From assembly GCF_903166585.1 (NCBI RefSeq), contig NZ_CAESCM010000003.1, forward strand, positions 1 through 64,000: 64,000 nucleotides of DNA, read 5' to 3'. The stretch comes from Pedobacter ghigonis (lineage in GTDB: Bacteria; Bacteroidota; Bacteroidia; Sphingobacteriales; Sphingobacteriaceae). Position 1 is the first letter of the stretch; each line of letters begins with the position of its first letter. The notes beneath the pieces were generated by a model. That model did no database searches. It saw nothing but the letters and a program-made list of their open reading frames with translations, and had not been told where the DNA came from. The position numbers and the translations under genes were made by a program. Below, piece after piece: positions 1-8,537 of the stretch.

Positions 1-184
1 CTTTAATGTATTGAGAAAAGCTATTTTTATCCTGAATGAAGTCAAATGTTTTTTTTAGGAGCCACTTTATGTTGCTCCCCAATTTGGTTCAAAGAAATTA
101 TACTCATTTCAATCTTATTGTTTAATACTAAATATCGTTATAAATATTTGAATATCAAATATTTATGACGATAAGTTAATAGCA

Positions 185-242
185 TTGGTGGGGACACCAA
201 CCAGTAGATTGTCTTATTATCGGTTGGTGTCATCACCAACCG
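185..242. repeat. Double hairpin repeat, GGTTGGTG family (copy 1)
   Basis: Two adjacent perfect hairpins: a 6-bp stem at 185-190/195-200 with loop GGGA, and a 9-bp stem at 221-229/234-242 with loop TCAT. The same stem theme recurs at 21481-21504 and 63821-63879. It sits just beyond the stop codon of the minus-strand gene ending at 252, so it could also end that transcript. Bases 1-184 hold no gene I can recognise. Confidence 0.6.
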
Positions 243-251
243 AAACTGTTA

Positions 252-2402
252 TCAATCGGTTTTTAACTCAAAAGGCATTCTTCTGAACCGCGTTCCGCTG
301 GCAGCAAAAATGGCATTGGCAAGGGCAGGAGCAAAGGGAGGTAAGCCCGGTTCTCCAACGCCTTTAACTTTTCCGCCATCGGCTAGTATATGCACTTCAA
401 CAACAGGCGCTTCGTTGATGCGAATCAGCGGATTATCGTAAAAATTTTGCTCTACCGTTTTCCCATCTTTAAAGGTAATGCCGGGTTTTATTGCTGCACC
501 CAGCGCCATGATGATGGCACCCTCTACCTGATTTTTAACATTATCTGCATTCACCACCGCACCGAGATCAATAACGGCATGCACCTTATCAATGCTAATG
601 GTTTTATCGGGGTGATGGGTTACTTCTACAACCTGTCCGGCGAGGCCGGCGAAAAAATCCCATACGGCAACACCGCGACCTTTACCCTGAGGTAGTTTTT
701 GTTCCCAGTCGGATACTTCTTTTAGTTTAAGCAGCACTTTTTTGGTATCGGAAGGTTTCGTGAGCAGCTCCAGCCGAAAATCCATCGGGTCTTTTTTGGC
801 TTTATAGGCCAGTTCATCAATAAAGCCCTCGTGTGCAAATGCGAGTGTTGAACTCGTAACCGAACGCCATGCAGCTACAGGAATATGTAGGTCGGCCCTA
901 ACATAGGTAGTTTTTAAATTGGGTATTTCGTAAGCCTGCTCCGCAATGCCCTCCATCATAATGCTATCTACTTTTGTGCGGTCGAAATTGGCCTGCATCG
1001 ATTCAAAGTAGGAGGGGCTGATTACTTTGTGCTGAAAAGTGCTCAGTTTTCCATCAGTAGAAAAGCCTGCCGAAAGTTTCGAAAAAGTCATTGGCCTGAA
1101 TGGCCCTTGAGTGGTAGTATCTTCTCTCGACCAGATTAGCTTTACGGGCACATCAACCAGTTTGGCCACATTTACAGCCTCAACAATGTAATCGAAATAC
1201 AACCTGCGACCAAAACCACCACCAATAAACTGGTTATTTAACTTCACATTTTCGGGTGCAAAGCCTACTTGTTTGGGTAAATCGTTCGCACCGCTACCTG
1301 TCATAGCGCTGGCTACCTGGGTCGATGTCCATATTTCCAGTTTGTTACCTTGTATATGGGCAGTACAGTTCATAGGCTCAAGGGTATGGTGCGCCACCAT
1401 AGGAGTTTCGTAAAAAGCTTCGAAGGTATTTTCGGGCGAAATCTGTACTGCTTCAACCGAACCGATGTTTTTGCCGGTTATTCCAGGTTCTGCCGCGAGT
1501 TTGCGCAAATGGTTTTCATAATCAACAGTATTAAATGTTTCATTACCATTGTTTTCCCAAACTACTTTCAGTTTTTTACGCGCCTGGCTAACGGTCCAAT
1601 AGCTATTGCCGATAATGGCGATGCCCGTATATTTATATTTTCCAACAATACGCTCTATCGGTCCGACTGTTTTAATACCTGCAATTTTCATCACCGCTGT
1701 AGCATCGTAACTTTTTAAAGTGGCGCCAAAAACCGGACTTCTTTCTACAACAGCATACAACATACCTGGTAGCTTTACATCAATACCGAAGCCAGCCTTT
1801 CCATTTGTTTTAAGCGGGATATCCTGCCGTTTCGTTACTTTCCCCAAAATTTTAAAGTCTTTGGGATCTTTCAATTTTGGGTTTTTAGGTAATTCTATTT
1901 TCGAGGCTTCCTCAATCAGCTTGCCGTATGGAAGTGTTTTTTTACTGGCTTTATGAATTATTGTTCCGTTTTCAGCATAACATTCAGCAGTATCAACTCC
2001 CCAAATCCTGCTGGCAGCGATAATCAGTACTTCTTTGGCTGCCGCACCTACCTTACGCATGGGCAGATAGTTGGTGCGGATTGAGGCACTTCCACCTGCA
2101 CTTTGACCACCGCCAAGCGCTTTTTCACCATTCGATTGCTTGATAATGATCTGATCCATGGAAACTTCAAGCTCTTCGGCAATTAATGCCGGAAAAGATT
2201 GCAGCGTTCCCTGGCCCATTTCCGGTTTGGTATTGAAAATGGTAATCTGTCCGCTGGATTCGATCAGGATATAAGGACTAAAATTGGCGGAAGCAATATC
2301 CATCACCATTAATGGATTTCCTTTTGCCGATAAACCTAGCCAAATTGCAAAGCCCGCAGTACCTGCGCTTTTAATGAAATGGCGCCTCGAAATTTCTTCC
2401 AT
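252..2402 (-). CDS. Xanthine dehydrogenase family molybdopterin-binding subunit (isoquinoline 1-oxidoreductase beta-like)
   Basis: 716-residue large subunit of a molybdenum hydroxylase of the IorB/aldehyde dehydrogenase type. The N-terminus carries a twin-arginine signal (SRRHF at residues 5-9, then a hydrophobic stretch), so the folded cofactor-loaded enzyme is probably exported to the periplasm. The molybdopterin-binding motif GGGFGRR lies near residue 395, and GVGEPG near residue 685 holds the glutamate that acts as catalytic base in this family. It is the last gene of a five-gene minus-strand operon with the 2Fe-2S subunit, a diheme cytochrome c, XdhC and a MocA-like protein, 26 nt after the preceding gene. 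Together these give a complete enzyme, its cofactor maturation and an electron acceptor. The substrate (aldehyde or N-heterocycle) cannot be read from the sequence. The start is the only ATG that includes the whole Tat signal. Confidence 0.92.
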   Translation of the reverse strand: MEEISRRHFIKSAGTAGFAIWLGLSAKGNPLMVMDIASANFSPYILIESSGQITIFNTKPEMGQGTLQSFPALIAEELEVSMDQIIIKQSNGEKALGGGQSAGGSASIRTNYLPMRKVGAAAKEVLIIAASRIWGVDTAECYAENGTIIHKASKKTLPYGKLIEEASKIELPKNPKLKDPKDFKILGKVTKRQDIPLKTNGKAGFGIDVKLPGMLYAVVERSPVFGATLKSYDATAVMKIAGIKTVGPIERIVGKYKYTGIAIIGNSYWTVSQARKKLKVVWENNGNETFNTVDYENHLRKLAAEPGITGKNIGSVEAVQISPENTFEAFYETPMVAHHTLEPMNCTAHIQGNKLEIWTSTQVASAMTGSGANDLPKQVGFAPENVKLNNQFIGGGFGRRLYFDYIVEAVNVAKLVDVPVKLIWSREDTTTQGPFRPMTFSKLSAGFSTDGKLSTFQHKVISPSYFESMQANFDRTKVDSIMMEGIAEQAYEIPNLKTTYVRADLHIPVAAWRSVTSSTLAFAHEGFIDELAYKAKKDPMDFRLELLTKPSDTKKVLLKLKEVSDWEQKLPQGKGRGVAVWDFFAGLAGQVVEVTHHPDKTISIDKVHAVIDLGAVVNADNVKNQVEGAIIMALGAAIKPGITFKDGKTVEQNFYDNPLIRINEAPVVEVHILADGGKVKGVGEPGLPPFAPALANAIFAASGTRFRRMPFELKTD

Positions 2403-2428
2403 AGTTGTATGTTTTAATTTTGTCCTTT

Positions 2429-3013
2429 TCAGGTGTGTTGTTGAGTTAAATTGGTATAATCAGCCATCGTATCTATATCTATATGCCCCATTTCGAAAGC
2501 TATTATAGCTACATCATTTGGGTTTTCGGCCATAATGGCCTTTGCACCGCTATTGCCCGTTAAGGCTAAAAGTTGTGCGAAATATTTTTGGGTAAATATT
2601 ACCGGTGTACCCAGGGTGCTGGCATACTGGCTGGCAACAATTCCCTTTCCGCTTATTTGCTGCGCTTCAAAAAGGGTTTTAAATATTGCAGCATTGATGA
2701 AAGGCTGGTCGGACACGGATAAGATTACGCTATCCAAATCTGAATTCCTTTGCAACATCGCACTAACACCGGCTACAATACTGGTTGATATTCCTGCTTC
2801 CCATTGCTGGTTGATGATAAAATCTGTTTTCAGTTTTGCTGCAAGTTGTTTAGCGTGCCCGCCCAATACGGTTAGCACAGGTGAAAAACCACTTTCAATT
2901 GCTGCCTCTGTTACAATATCGATCAGCTGTTTCCCATTAAAGGTAAGCAACTGTTTAGGTTGCCCCAACCGGCTCGAATTTCCGCCTGCCAGAATAATGA
3001 TTCCTGTTTTCAT
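2429..3013 (-). CDS. MocA-like nucleotidyltransferase (molybdenum cofactor cytidylyltransferase family)
   Basis: 194-residue MobA-like NTP transferase. The N-terminal signature ILAGGNSSRLGQPKQLL (residues 7-23) is the nucleotide-binding loop of the family, and SDQPF in the middle is the conserved metal-binding aspartate region. In molybdenum hydroxylase operons such proteins usually attach CMP to molybdopterin, giving the MCD form used by the IorB and xanthine dehydrogenase families. The ATG overlaps the stop of the upstream XdhC gene by 4 nt (ATGA), showing translational coupling. MobA-type GMP transfer is the alternative, but the operon partners favour the cytidyl form. Confidence 0.85.
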   Translation of the reverse strand: MKTGIIILAGGNSSRLGQPKQLLTFNGKQLIDIVTEAAIESGFSPVLTVLGGHAKQLAAKLKTDFIINQQWEAGISTSIVAGVSAMLQRNSDLDSVILSVSDQPFINAAIFKTLFEAQQISGKGIVASQYASTLGTPVIFTQKYFAQLLALTGNSGAKAIMAENPNDVAIIAFEMGHIDIDTMADYTNLTQQHT

Positions 3014-4116
3014 ATGCCAACATGTTGATGTATGGGTAGGATTTTGTTTTTCAATGGTTCTTTTGCAGCACCGGAAAAGAAGGCCTTGATTTCGGCAACA
3101 ATAGAAACGGCAATTTCAGCTGCAGTTTCGGCACCGATATCAAGTCCAACAGGGCCATGCACCCTGAGCCTGTTTGGTTCGGTATCTAAGCCCAGCTCAT
3201 CCAGCATTTTCAGAAGTTTCTTTTTAGGCCCGAGCGAACCAATGTAAGGTGTATTGGTGGCCAGCAATCTGCCGAGCAGTTCTACATCGTAATTATAATT
3301 GTGGGTCATTAGTACAAATGCGGTGCGTGCATCGCTTTTCGTTACATCAACTTCACTTGCTTTGGCAACCAGTACCTGATCTGCCGTTGGGAAACGACCT
3401 TTGGTAGCCTGGGCAGGTCTGCCATCGATAACGGTAACCTGCCAGCCCAGTAAATGGCACATTTGAGCAAGTGGCTGGGCATCATTGCCGGCACCTGCAA
3501 TAACCAGGGCAATCGGGGTACTGATAAATTCGAGAAATGCTGTAACTGGCTGATTATCGAAATTATAATCCTTAAATACTGAGGTGTTGCTTAGCAGCAC
3601 CTCCTGAAGATCGTCTTCAATGCTGCTGTTTATTAAACCCGGGATATTTTTGAAGCTGGTATTGGCCTTTAAAAATAATTGTGTACCGGCATGTTGCTGC
3701 TGTTCTAAAGAAAACAGAACGGCTATAGCCGCATCCTCGCGTTTGCCGGCCACTTCGTTAAGTATCGCTATCGGATTGTTATCCGTATCTGAAGTTAAGG
3801 GCTCAAAAAGAATATATACAATGCCGTTGCAGCCCAGTTGTACACCAAGGTTTGCATCATCCTCATCGCTGGTATCGTAAGTAACCAGCCGGTTTTCCTG
3901 CAGGTGTATTGCTGCCAGCGCCTTACGGAGTGCATCTCCTTCCAGGCATCCGCCACTAATGGCTCCGGTAAGCTCACCGGTTTCCGTAACCAGCATCCTG
4001 GCACCGGGCCGGCGGTAAGAGGAACCTTCCACCTTTACTACTGTAGCCAGCGCTGTCCTGATATTCGCTTTACTCGCTTTATGGTAGGCTTTCAGGATCT
4101 CAGTAATTTCGTTCAT
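3010..4116 (-). CDS. XdhC/CoxI family molybdenum cofactor insertion protein
   Basis: 368-residue XdhC-like maturation factor. The N-terminal XdhC/CoxI domain shows EGSSYRRPGARM (about residues 29-40) and a conserved GGCLEGD. The C-terminal half has a Rossmann fold entry, VIAGAGNDAQPLA, followed by VTVIDGRP and a late GPVGLDIGAET motif typical of the family. These proteins bind the molybdenum cofactor, promote its sulfuration and hand it to the apo-hydroxylase. It is translationally coupled to the MocA-like gene downstream (4-nt overlap) and lies 55 nt after the cytochrome gene. Length is normal for the long, two-domain class. Confidence 0.9.
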   Translation of the reverse strand: MNEITEILKAYHKASKANIRTALATVVKVEGSSYRRPGARMLVTETGELTGAISGGCLEGDALRKALAAIHLQENRLVTYDTSDEDDANLGVQLGCNGIVYILFEPLTSDTDNNPIAILNEVAGKREDAAIAVLFSLEQQQHAGTQLFLKANTSFKNIPGLINSSIEDDLQEVLLSNTSVFKDYNFDNQPVTAFLEFISTPIALVIAGAGNDAQPLAQMCHLLGWQVTVIDGRPAQATKGRFPTADQVLVAKASEVDVTKSDARTAFVLMTHNYNYDVELLGRLLATNTPYIGSLGPKKKLLKMLDELGLDTEPNRLRVHGPVGLDIGAETAAEIAVSIVAEIKAFFSGAAKEPLKNKILPIHQHVGI

Positions 4117-4171
4117 ATCTGCTCAAAGTTTATCGGTTTGATAGCCAGTGCTAATATTTTATTTTGAGTGG

Positions 4172-4810
4172 CTATTTAGCAGGTGCATAAGCTCCCGTTT
4201 TAAGCCAGATGGTCCATTGCTTTTTAAATTCGGCATGACTCAAAGGTGGTAACGTACGGCCTTCGCCCGGGTTCCAGCCCGATAGAACCAGACCATCATC
4301 GGCATGTTCGAGCAACTTTTTCAGGTCTTTATTCCCATTTTGTTTCGGATCTACCAATTGTTTGGCCAGCTGATTGGCTGAACGACCCTGAAAAATCATT
4401 TTCATGTTTGCCGGAGGTAAATGCCAGTTCGGATTGCCGGGTGGCGTATGTTTTCCGGCCGTATTGGTGGGTTGGTGACAGTTGGTGCATTTCATGGCAT
4501 ACACACCTTTGCCATCTACACCGCGGCGCGGACTCATGGTATGCAAATGGCTATCATCGCCCTGCAAAGGAATATCGCCACTGGGATGGCAGTTAATGCA
4601 GCGCGGACTCTTGAGCACACTGTACACTTTTTTGAAAGCTGCAACCGAGGCCACACTATCTTTAACCACAGCTGGCGTAACGATTGGTTTAACATCGTGA
4701 TGAAGCGTAAAAGCCATAAGGGTTACCAATGAAAGGATTATCCCCATTACGGTTGCTATGCGCAGCGTACCCGCATGCCCTTTAGTAAAATTTGAAAACT
4801 TTTTCCTCAT
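4172..4810 (-). CDS. Membrane-anchored diheme cytochrome c
   Basis: 212 residues with one N-terminal transmembrane segment (about residues 17-37) that is not followed by an obvious cleavage site, then a periplasmic domain with two CXXCH heme-binding motifs, CINCH and CTNCH. Methionines further on (NMKMIF) could be axial ligands. Its stop side is followed by xdhC and its start overlaps the 2Fe-2S subunit gene by 4 nt, so it is made with the hydroxylase. I infer that it takes electrons from the iron-sulfur subunit and passes them to the respiratory chain, replacing the FAD subunit of cytosolic xanthine dehydrogenases. No closer family name is certain. Confidence 0.85.
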   Translation of the reverse strand: MRKKFSNFTKGHAGTLRIATVMGIILSLVTLMAFTLHHDVKPIVTPAVVKDSVASVAAFKKVYSVLKSPRCINCHPSGDIPLQGDDSHLHTMSPRRGVDGKGVYAMKCTNCHQPTNTAGKHTPPGNPNWHLPPANMKMIFQGRSANQLAKQLVDPKQNGNKDLKKLLEHADDGLVLSGWNPGEGRTLPPLSHAEFKKQWTIWLKTGAYAPAK

Positions 4811-5280
4811 CCTTTACTTTCTCCTTTCTTTTGCAGCTCGGCGGCCAGGTGTATCGCTTTGCGTATCCGGAGATAAGTGCCGCACCTGCAAATGTTACCG
4901 GCCATGGCCTGGTCAATATCAGTATCGCTCGGGTTGGGGTTCTCGCGCAACAGTACCGCCGCCGACATTAACTGACCTGAATGGCAATAGCCACATTGTG
5001 GAACATTTACCTCATTCCAGGCCAACTGCAAAGGGTGATCGTTATTTTTAGATAAACCTTCAATGGTTCTGATTTTTTGCCCCTTGGCACGGCTCACTTT
5101 AGTAACGCACGATCTCACAGCCTCGCCATTGAGGTGTACCACACAGGCCCCGCATTGCGCTACCCCACAACCATATTTGGTGCCGGTTAAGCCAACCAAA
5201 TCGCGGATGGCCCAAAGTAAGGGCATATCAGGATCGGCATCAATGTCGAAATTCTGGTCATTAACGTTTAATGAAATCAT
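4807..5280 (-). CDS. (2Fe-2S)-binding subunit of molybdenum hydroxylase (isoquinoline 1-oxidoreductase alpha-like)
   Basis: 157-residue small subunit with the usual two [2Fe-2S] domains. The plant-type ferredoxin cluster uses CGVAQCGAC plus a later Cys in VRSCV; the second cluster uses CGYCHSGQ and ICRCG. Length is typical of IorA-type subunits. First gene of the operon; its stop overlaps the cytochrome c start (ATGA). It carries no signal peptide, so if the enzyme is periplasmic this subunit must travel with the Tat-signalled large subunit, as known for this family. No FAD subunit gene is present, in line with a cytochrome as acceptor. Confidence 0.92.
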   Translation of the reverse strand: MISLNVNDQNFDIDADPDMPLLWAIRDLVGLTGTKYGCGVAQCGACVVHLNGEAVRSCVTKVSRAKGQKIRTIEGLSKNNDHPLQLAWNEVNVPQCGYCHSGQLMSAAVLLRENPNPSDTDIDQAMAGNICRCGTYLRIRKAIHLAAELQKKGESKG

Positions 5281-5477
5281 AAGATTCGTTTTATGTTTTG
5301 TTAATTATTGCAGTTGCTGCACAGCTTAACTGCGCCAGGATGCGGTAACAACAGTTAAACTTTGTTCAATGTTCTAATTTACAATTTTGTACTGTAAAAG
5401 TTTGCTGATCGGTAATTTTGGTAGAAAGACCAGTAATTTGGGTAGGGTTGGCTTGTAAATGAAGGATTATTTATCTA

Positions 5478-5509
5478 CACAAAAGGCATCCCGAAGGATG
5501 CCTTTTGTG
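5478..5509 (-). terminator. Rho-independent terminator
   Basis: Perfect 14-bp stem (5478-5491 with 5496-5509) and a CGAA loop. The AAAAGGC/GCCTTTT ends put a U-run inside the stem on both strands. It lies beyond the acyltransferase stop (5600) and upstream of the hydroxylase operon start (5280), so it separates two minus-strand units. The rest of 5281-5599 holds nothing I can name. Confidence 0.8.
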
Positions 5510-5599
5510 ATATTGTTTTATCAGAATTGGAAATATTGATATGGTTTAACCAGTCATTTTAGCTGCAATTTTAAGCTATAATAAGATACAAGGCTCAAA

Positions 5600-6709
5600 T
5601 TAGCCTAGTTTTTTCCTCAGCCATTTTCGTACAGGTTCATCATACCATTTCAAAGTGATGTAAGCCAAAATAATGCTGCCAATTAAAATTAACAAGGCAT
5701 AAGGCCAGGCTTGCACAATGGTAGTGCCTTTGTTGTTACTGATCCACGCAACATAAAAATACACCAGTGGATAATGCACGAGGTAAAGCGGGTAGGAAAT
5801 ATCACCCAGAAATTTGCATATCCGGCTTTCTGTTTGGCTATGTATTACGCAACTGGCCCCCATATAAACGATGAGCGGAAAAACAAAGATGATACATACG
5901 GATTCATAGATTCCGTTCATCAAAAGATGCTCAGCACCACCAATGCGTGGCATATATAAAACAATGGCAACCAGTAAGCTACACCATAAAAAGGCGTGTT
6001 TAATGTGCGTGGGTTTCGCTATTCGTGAGAGTAGCAAACCTGCAAAGAAAGGAAACATTGTGCGCGTTATGCCAACACGAACCTGTTCTACGTTTAGTGT
6101 CCAGCCACCGCTAACATCGCCATTAGGACTGGTGATAGCCAGATGAGCCAGCGCTGCCGCTGCAATTAATACCAGGATACTTAATGCCGTTTTAGAAAAT
6201 TTTCTGATACCGATGGCATACAGGATATTGGCTATATATTCGAAAAACAACGACCAGCCCACGCTGTTTAATGGATGCATTTCTTGCCAGCCCCGTATAT
6301 CCTGTGATAGGGGAACGGGCAGTATGGTGTAACCTATGAGCATTACCAGTAGCATTTTCCACAGGGGAATGGTGTGTATGAGTGGCCAGATAGTTGAATC
6401 GGTAAAATAGAAACCAATTGCTCCGAGGGTCATCCCTAATACCACCATGGGTTGAAGCCGTTCTAAACGGCGCTTAAAGAAAGTACCCACAGTCATTTTA
6501 TTCCAGCGGTCGTCGTAAGCATAGCCGATTACAAAACCCGATAAAAGAAAGAAAAAATCGACAGCAAGGTAGCCATGGTTAACCAGGATGTCGAGATGTC
6601 CGGTGCCTAGTGGTTCAGTGAGGTGAAAGGTTACAACAATAATGGCAGCTACACCGCGTAATCCATCGAGTATTGGATAATGTGGCTTTGCTGAAAGATT
6701 ATCAGACAT
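5600..6709 (-). CDS. Acyltransferase 3 family membrane protein
   Basis: 369-residue integral membrane acyltransferase (OatA/NodX/ExoZ superfamily). The signature LDGLRGVAAIIVVTFHL at residues 14-30 holds the catalytic histidine region, and the protein then runs through about ten hydrophobic segments, with RRLERLQP after the second one. Members transfer O-acyl groups to cell-surface glycans or antibiotics. No glycan operon is beside it, so the acceptor is unknown. Monocistronic, with a terminator 91 nt past its stop and a 220-nt leader region before it. Confidence 0.88.
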   Translation of the reverse strand: MSDNLSAKPHYPILDGLRGVAAIIVVTFHLTEPLGTGHLDILVNHGYLAVDFFFLLSGFVIGYAYDDRWNKMTVGTFFKRRLERLQPMVVLGMTLGAIGFYFTDSTIWPLIHTIPLWKMLLVMLIGYTILPVPLSQDIRGWQEMHPLNSVGWSLFFEYIANILYAIGIRKFSKTALSILVLIAAAALAHLAITSPNGDVSGGWTLNVEQVRVGITRTMFPFFAGLLLSRIAKPTHIKHAFLWCSLLVAIVLYMPRIGGAEHLLMNGIYESVCIIFVFPLIVYMGASCVIHSQTESRICKFLGDISYPLYLVHYPLVYFYVAWISNNKGTTIVQAWPYALLILIGSIILAYITLKWYDEPVRKWLRKKLG

Positions 6710-6932
6710 TGTGGTGGTTATGTTTTCGCTTATAAATGGTTATTTGTTGAATTTGTAAAATTAAATAAATCCATATTTTGCTTTCCACTTATTGTATCAA
6801 AATACCTGCAAATAGTCTCATTCTGTACAAGCATGCAAATGTGGCTACGGTACAAAAATAAAGTAGCTCAGACAGCTAAAAGCAATACAGTTTTGTTTAA
6901 GTACCCAAATTACCTTAATTTGGAGGAAACAA

Positions 6933-7304
6933 ATCCACAATAAGCTGAATTTCTTTAAAAAATTACTGAGAAAGAAATCTCAAATCCTAGATGAGGAAAA
7001 ACTACCTGAAAGATACCCGGAAAACGCTCAGGGAGATTTTTATGTAGAGAACCAGGTGTGCATTTGGTGCCACGCACCGGAAGCCGAAGCACCAGACCTG
7101 ATTGATCATTCGAAGATTGAATATGGCCATTGCTATTTTAAAAAGCAGCCACAAACTCCCGACGAGTTAAATAGGGCCATAAACGCCATGCAGGTTTCTT
7201 GTATTGCAGGCCTTCGATACGGAGGTAAAGATGAGGAAATATTAAAACGCCTATACAAAGCCGGATTAGCGAATGAATGTGATCACAAACCTAAAGGTAG
7301 GTAG
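6933..7304 (+). CDS. Small cysteine-rich ferredoxin-like protein with no standard start codon
   Basis: The frame is open from 6867 to 7304. The conserved core (GDFYVEN, CIWCHAPEAEAPDLIDHS, GHCYFKKQP, INAMQVSC, NECDHKP) resembles short bacterial proteins annotated as ferredoxins; CxxC plus later Cys residues could hold an Fe-S cluster. The core clearly extends upstream of the GTG at 7056, because LPERYPENAQGDFYVEN is family-like. No ATG, GTG or TTG lies in frame ahead of it. A strong Shine-Dalgarno GGAGG at 6922-6926 is 6 nt before an in-frame ATC at 6933, giving about 123 residues beginning xHNKLNFFKKLL. Either AUC starts translation or a former ATG has mutated. CTG at 6945 is the other option. 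Function unknown; it stands alone. Confidence 0.6.
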   Translation: MHNKLNFFKKLLRKKSQILDEEKLPERYPENAQGDFYVENQVCIWCHAPEAEAPDLIDHSKIEYGHCYFKKQPQTPDELNRAINAMQVSCIAGLRYGGKDEEILKRLYKAGLANECDHKPKGR

Positions 7305-7400
7305 AGATTAATCTCATTTTGTATGACCATGGAGGCATGGAAGGCACGGATTTAAGGAGATATTTTTAAAGTTATAATCTTGCTGCGATAAAGCCCCAAA

Positions 7401-8147
7401 TTATTTAAAAGCCGCGCTATTAGCAATTAACAAGATCCCCAGGCCAATTAGCACGATGTAACTATAGCTAAAAAACTGATCATCCTTCATCCGGGCATTT
7501 ATAAACCTGCCCAACAATATGGCGGATATTAGCGCAGGCAGCGACCAGCAATAATAGCTGAATAAAACCCAGGTAAACAAGCCACTTATTCCATATCCTA
7601 TTAACCCGACCATACTTGCGATTAAAAAATAAGCTTGCAATGTTGCCCTGAAATGTTGCGCGCTCCATCTGCGTTTCGCACCATAAACCACAAGAGGCGG
7701 GCCATTTATCCCATAAGCGCCGCCCAAAACACCCGAAAGGAAACCACAGCCAAAAAGCCAGCGTTGGTCGTCATTCCTGAGCTCTGTTAGTTTTTTGCCG
7801 GTTAACAGATAAATAGCGAACAAAATAATAATCAGTCCTAAAATTACCTTTACCAACGATTCCTCCACATGCACCAACAGCCATAATCCGGTGGGGATAC
7901 CCATAATGGCATAAATAGTGAGATTACCAGCGCTTTTAAAGTGTATTTCTTTATGATCCTGAACAACCACGAATCCGGCAATGGTAACCGAAACAAGCAC
8001 TGAAAGTGGCACTGCCAGATCAATCGGCATGAAAAGCGCCAGCAATGGTACCGCGACAAGCGACTCACCAAAACCGAAAGCTGAACGGAACACGGTTGCA
8101 AGAAAAATGATAAGGGAAACAGCGAAAATAACAGGACCGGCAGACAT
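7401..8147 (-). CDS. Sulfite exporter TauE/SafE family permease
   Basis: About 248 residues, nearly all hydrophobic, with some eight transmembrane segments. The glycine-rich turns FGFGESLVAVPLLALF near the N-terminus and GFLSGVLGGAYGINGPPLVVYG in the second half are the paired repeats of the TauE/SafE (formerly DUF81) family, which exports sulfite, sulfoacetate or other organosulfur anions. I start at the ATG at 8147; a GTG four codons earlier (8159) is possible. It faces the ferredoxin-like gene tail to tail. No sulfur gene lies next to it, so the substrate is open. Confidence 0.85.
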   Translation of the reverse strand: MSAGPVIFAVSLIIFLATVFRSAFGFGESLVAVPLLALFMPIDLAVPLSVLVSVTIAGFVVVQDHKEIHFKSAGNLTIYAIMGIPTGLWLLVHVEESLVKVILGLIIILFAIYLLTGKKLTELRNDDQRWLFGCGFLSGVLGGAYGINGPPLVVYGAKRRWSAQHFRATLQAYFLIASMVGLIGYGISGLFTWVLFSYYCWSLPALISAILLGRFINARMKDDQFFSYSYIVLIGLGILLIANSAAFK

Positions 8148-8159
8148 GACCAAAGACAC

Positions 8160-8537
8160 TAATCAGTGCTTGTTTTACCAATAATCAGCCTGTTAATTGG
8201 TGTGTTAAATGCCGCTTGGTATTCCTTTAATATAATGTATTTATGAGGTTAGATCCTTAAATAAATGGCTGATTAAACATAAAGGCTTGTTACAATATTT
8301 TTTTGGTGATTATGAACGGATAAGATTAGACCTGTAATTATTCATGGACGGGATTGCAAATCGCGATCAACGGAGATTACATAAAACTATAATTACTTAG
8401 TTTCAATAGTATTATAAATTATTAGTAGTTTAACCTTATTTTATATAATAATGTATATATTACGGCGTCAAAAATAGTATTTTAAAATTAATAATTGCGC
8501 ATTTTTAATAATACAAATCTTAATTAACAAACTTGGA
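8160..8537. other. AT-rich intergenic region
   Basis: 378 nt without a gene. It is very AT-rich towards 8400-8530, where the promoter of the plus-strand lipoprotein must lie, but no clean TTTG/TAnnTTTG pair is visible. A phrase resembling GGGATTGCAAATCGCGAT (8350-8367) looks like a decayed intergenic repeat. Confidence 0.5.

Noticed and set aside
1..184. Possible 3' end of a gene cut by the window start
   Set aside because: No open frame with coding character is visible on either strand in this AT-rich stretch.
390..1956. Several plus-strand open frames opposite the Mo-hydroxylase subunit gene
   Set aside because: They are antisense shadows of a well-supported minus-strand gene, with no motifs of their own.
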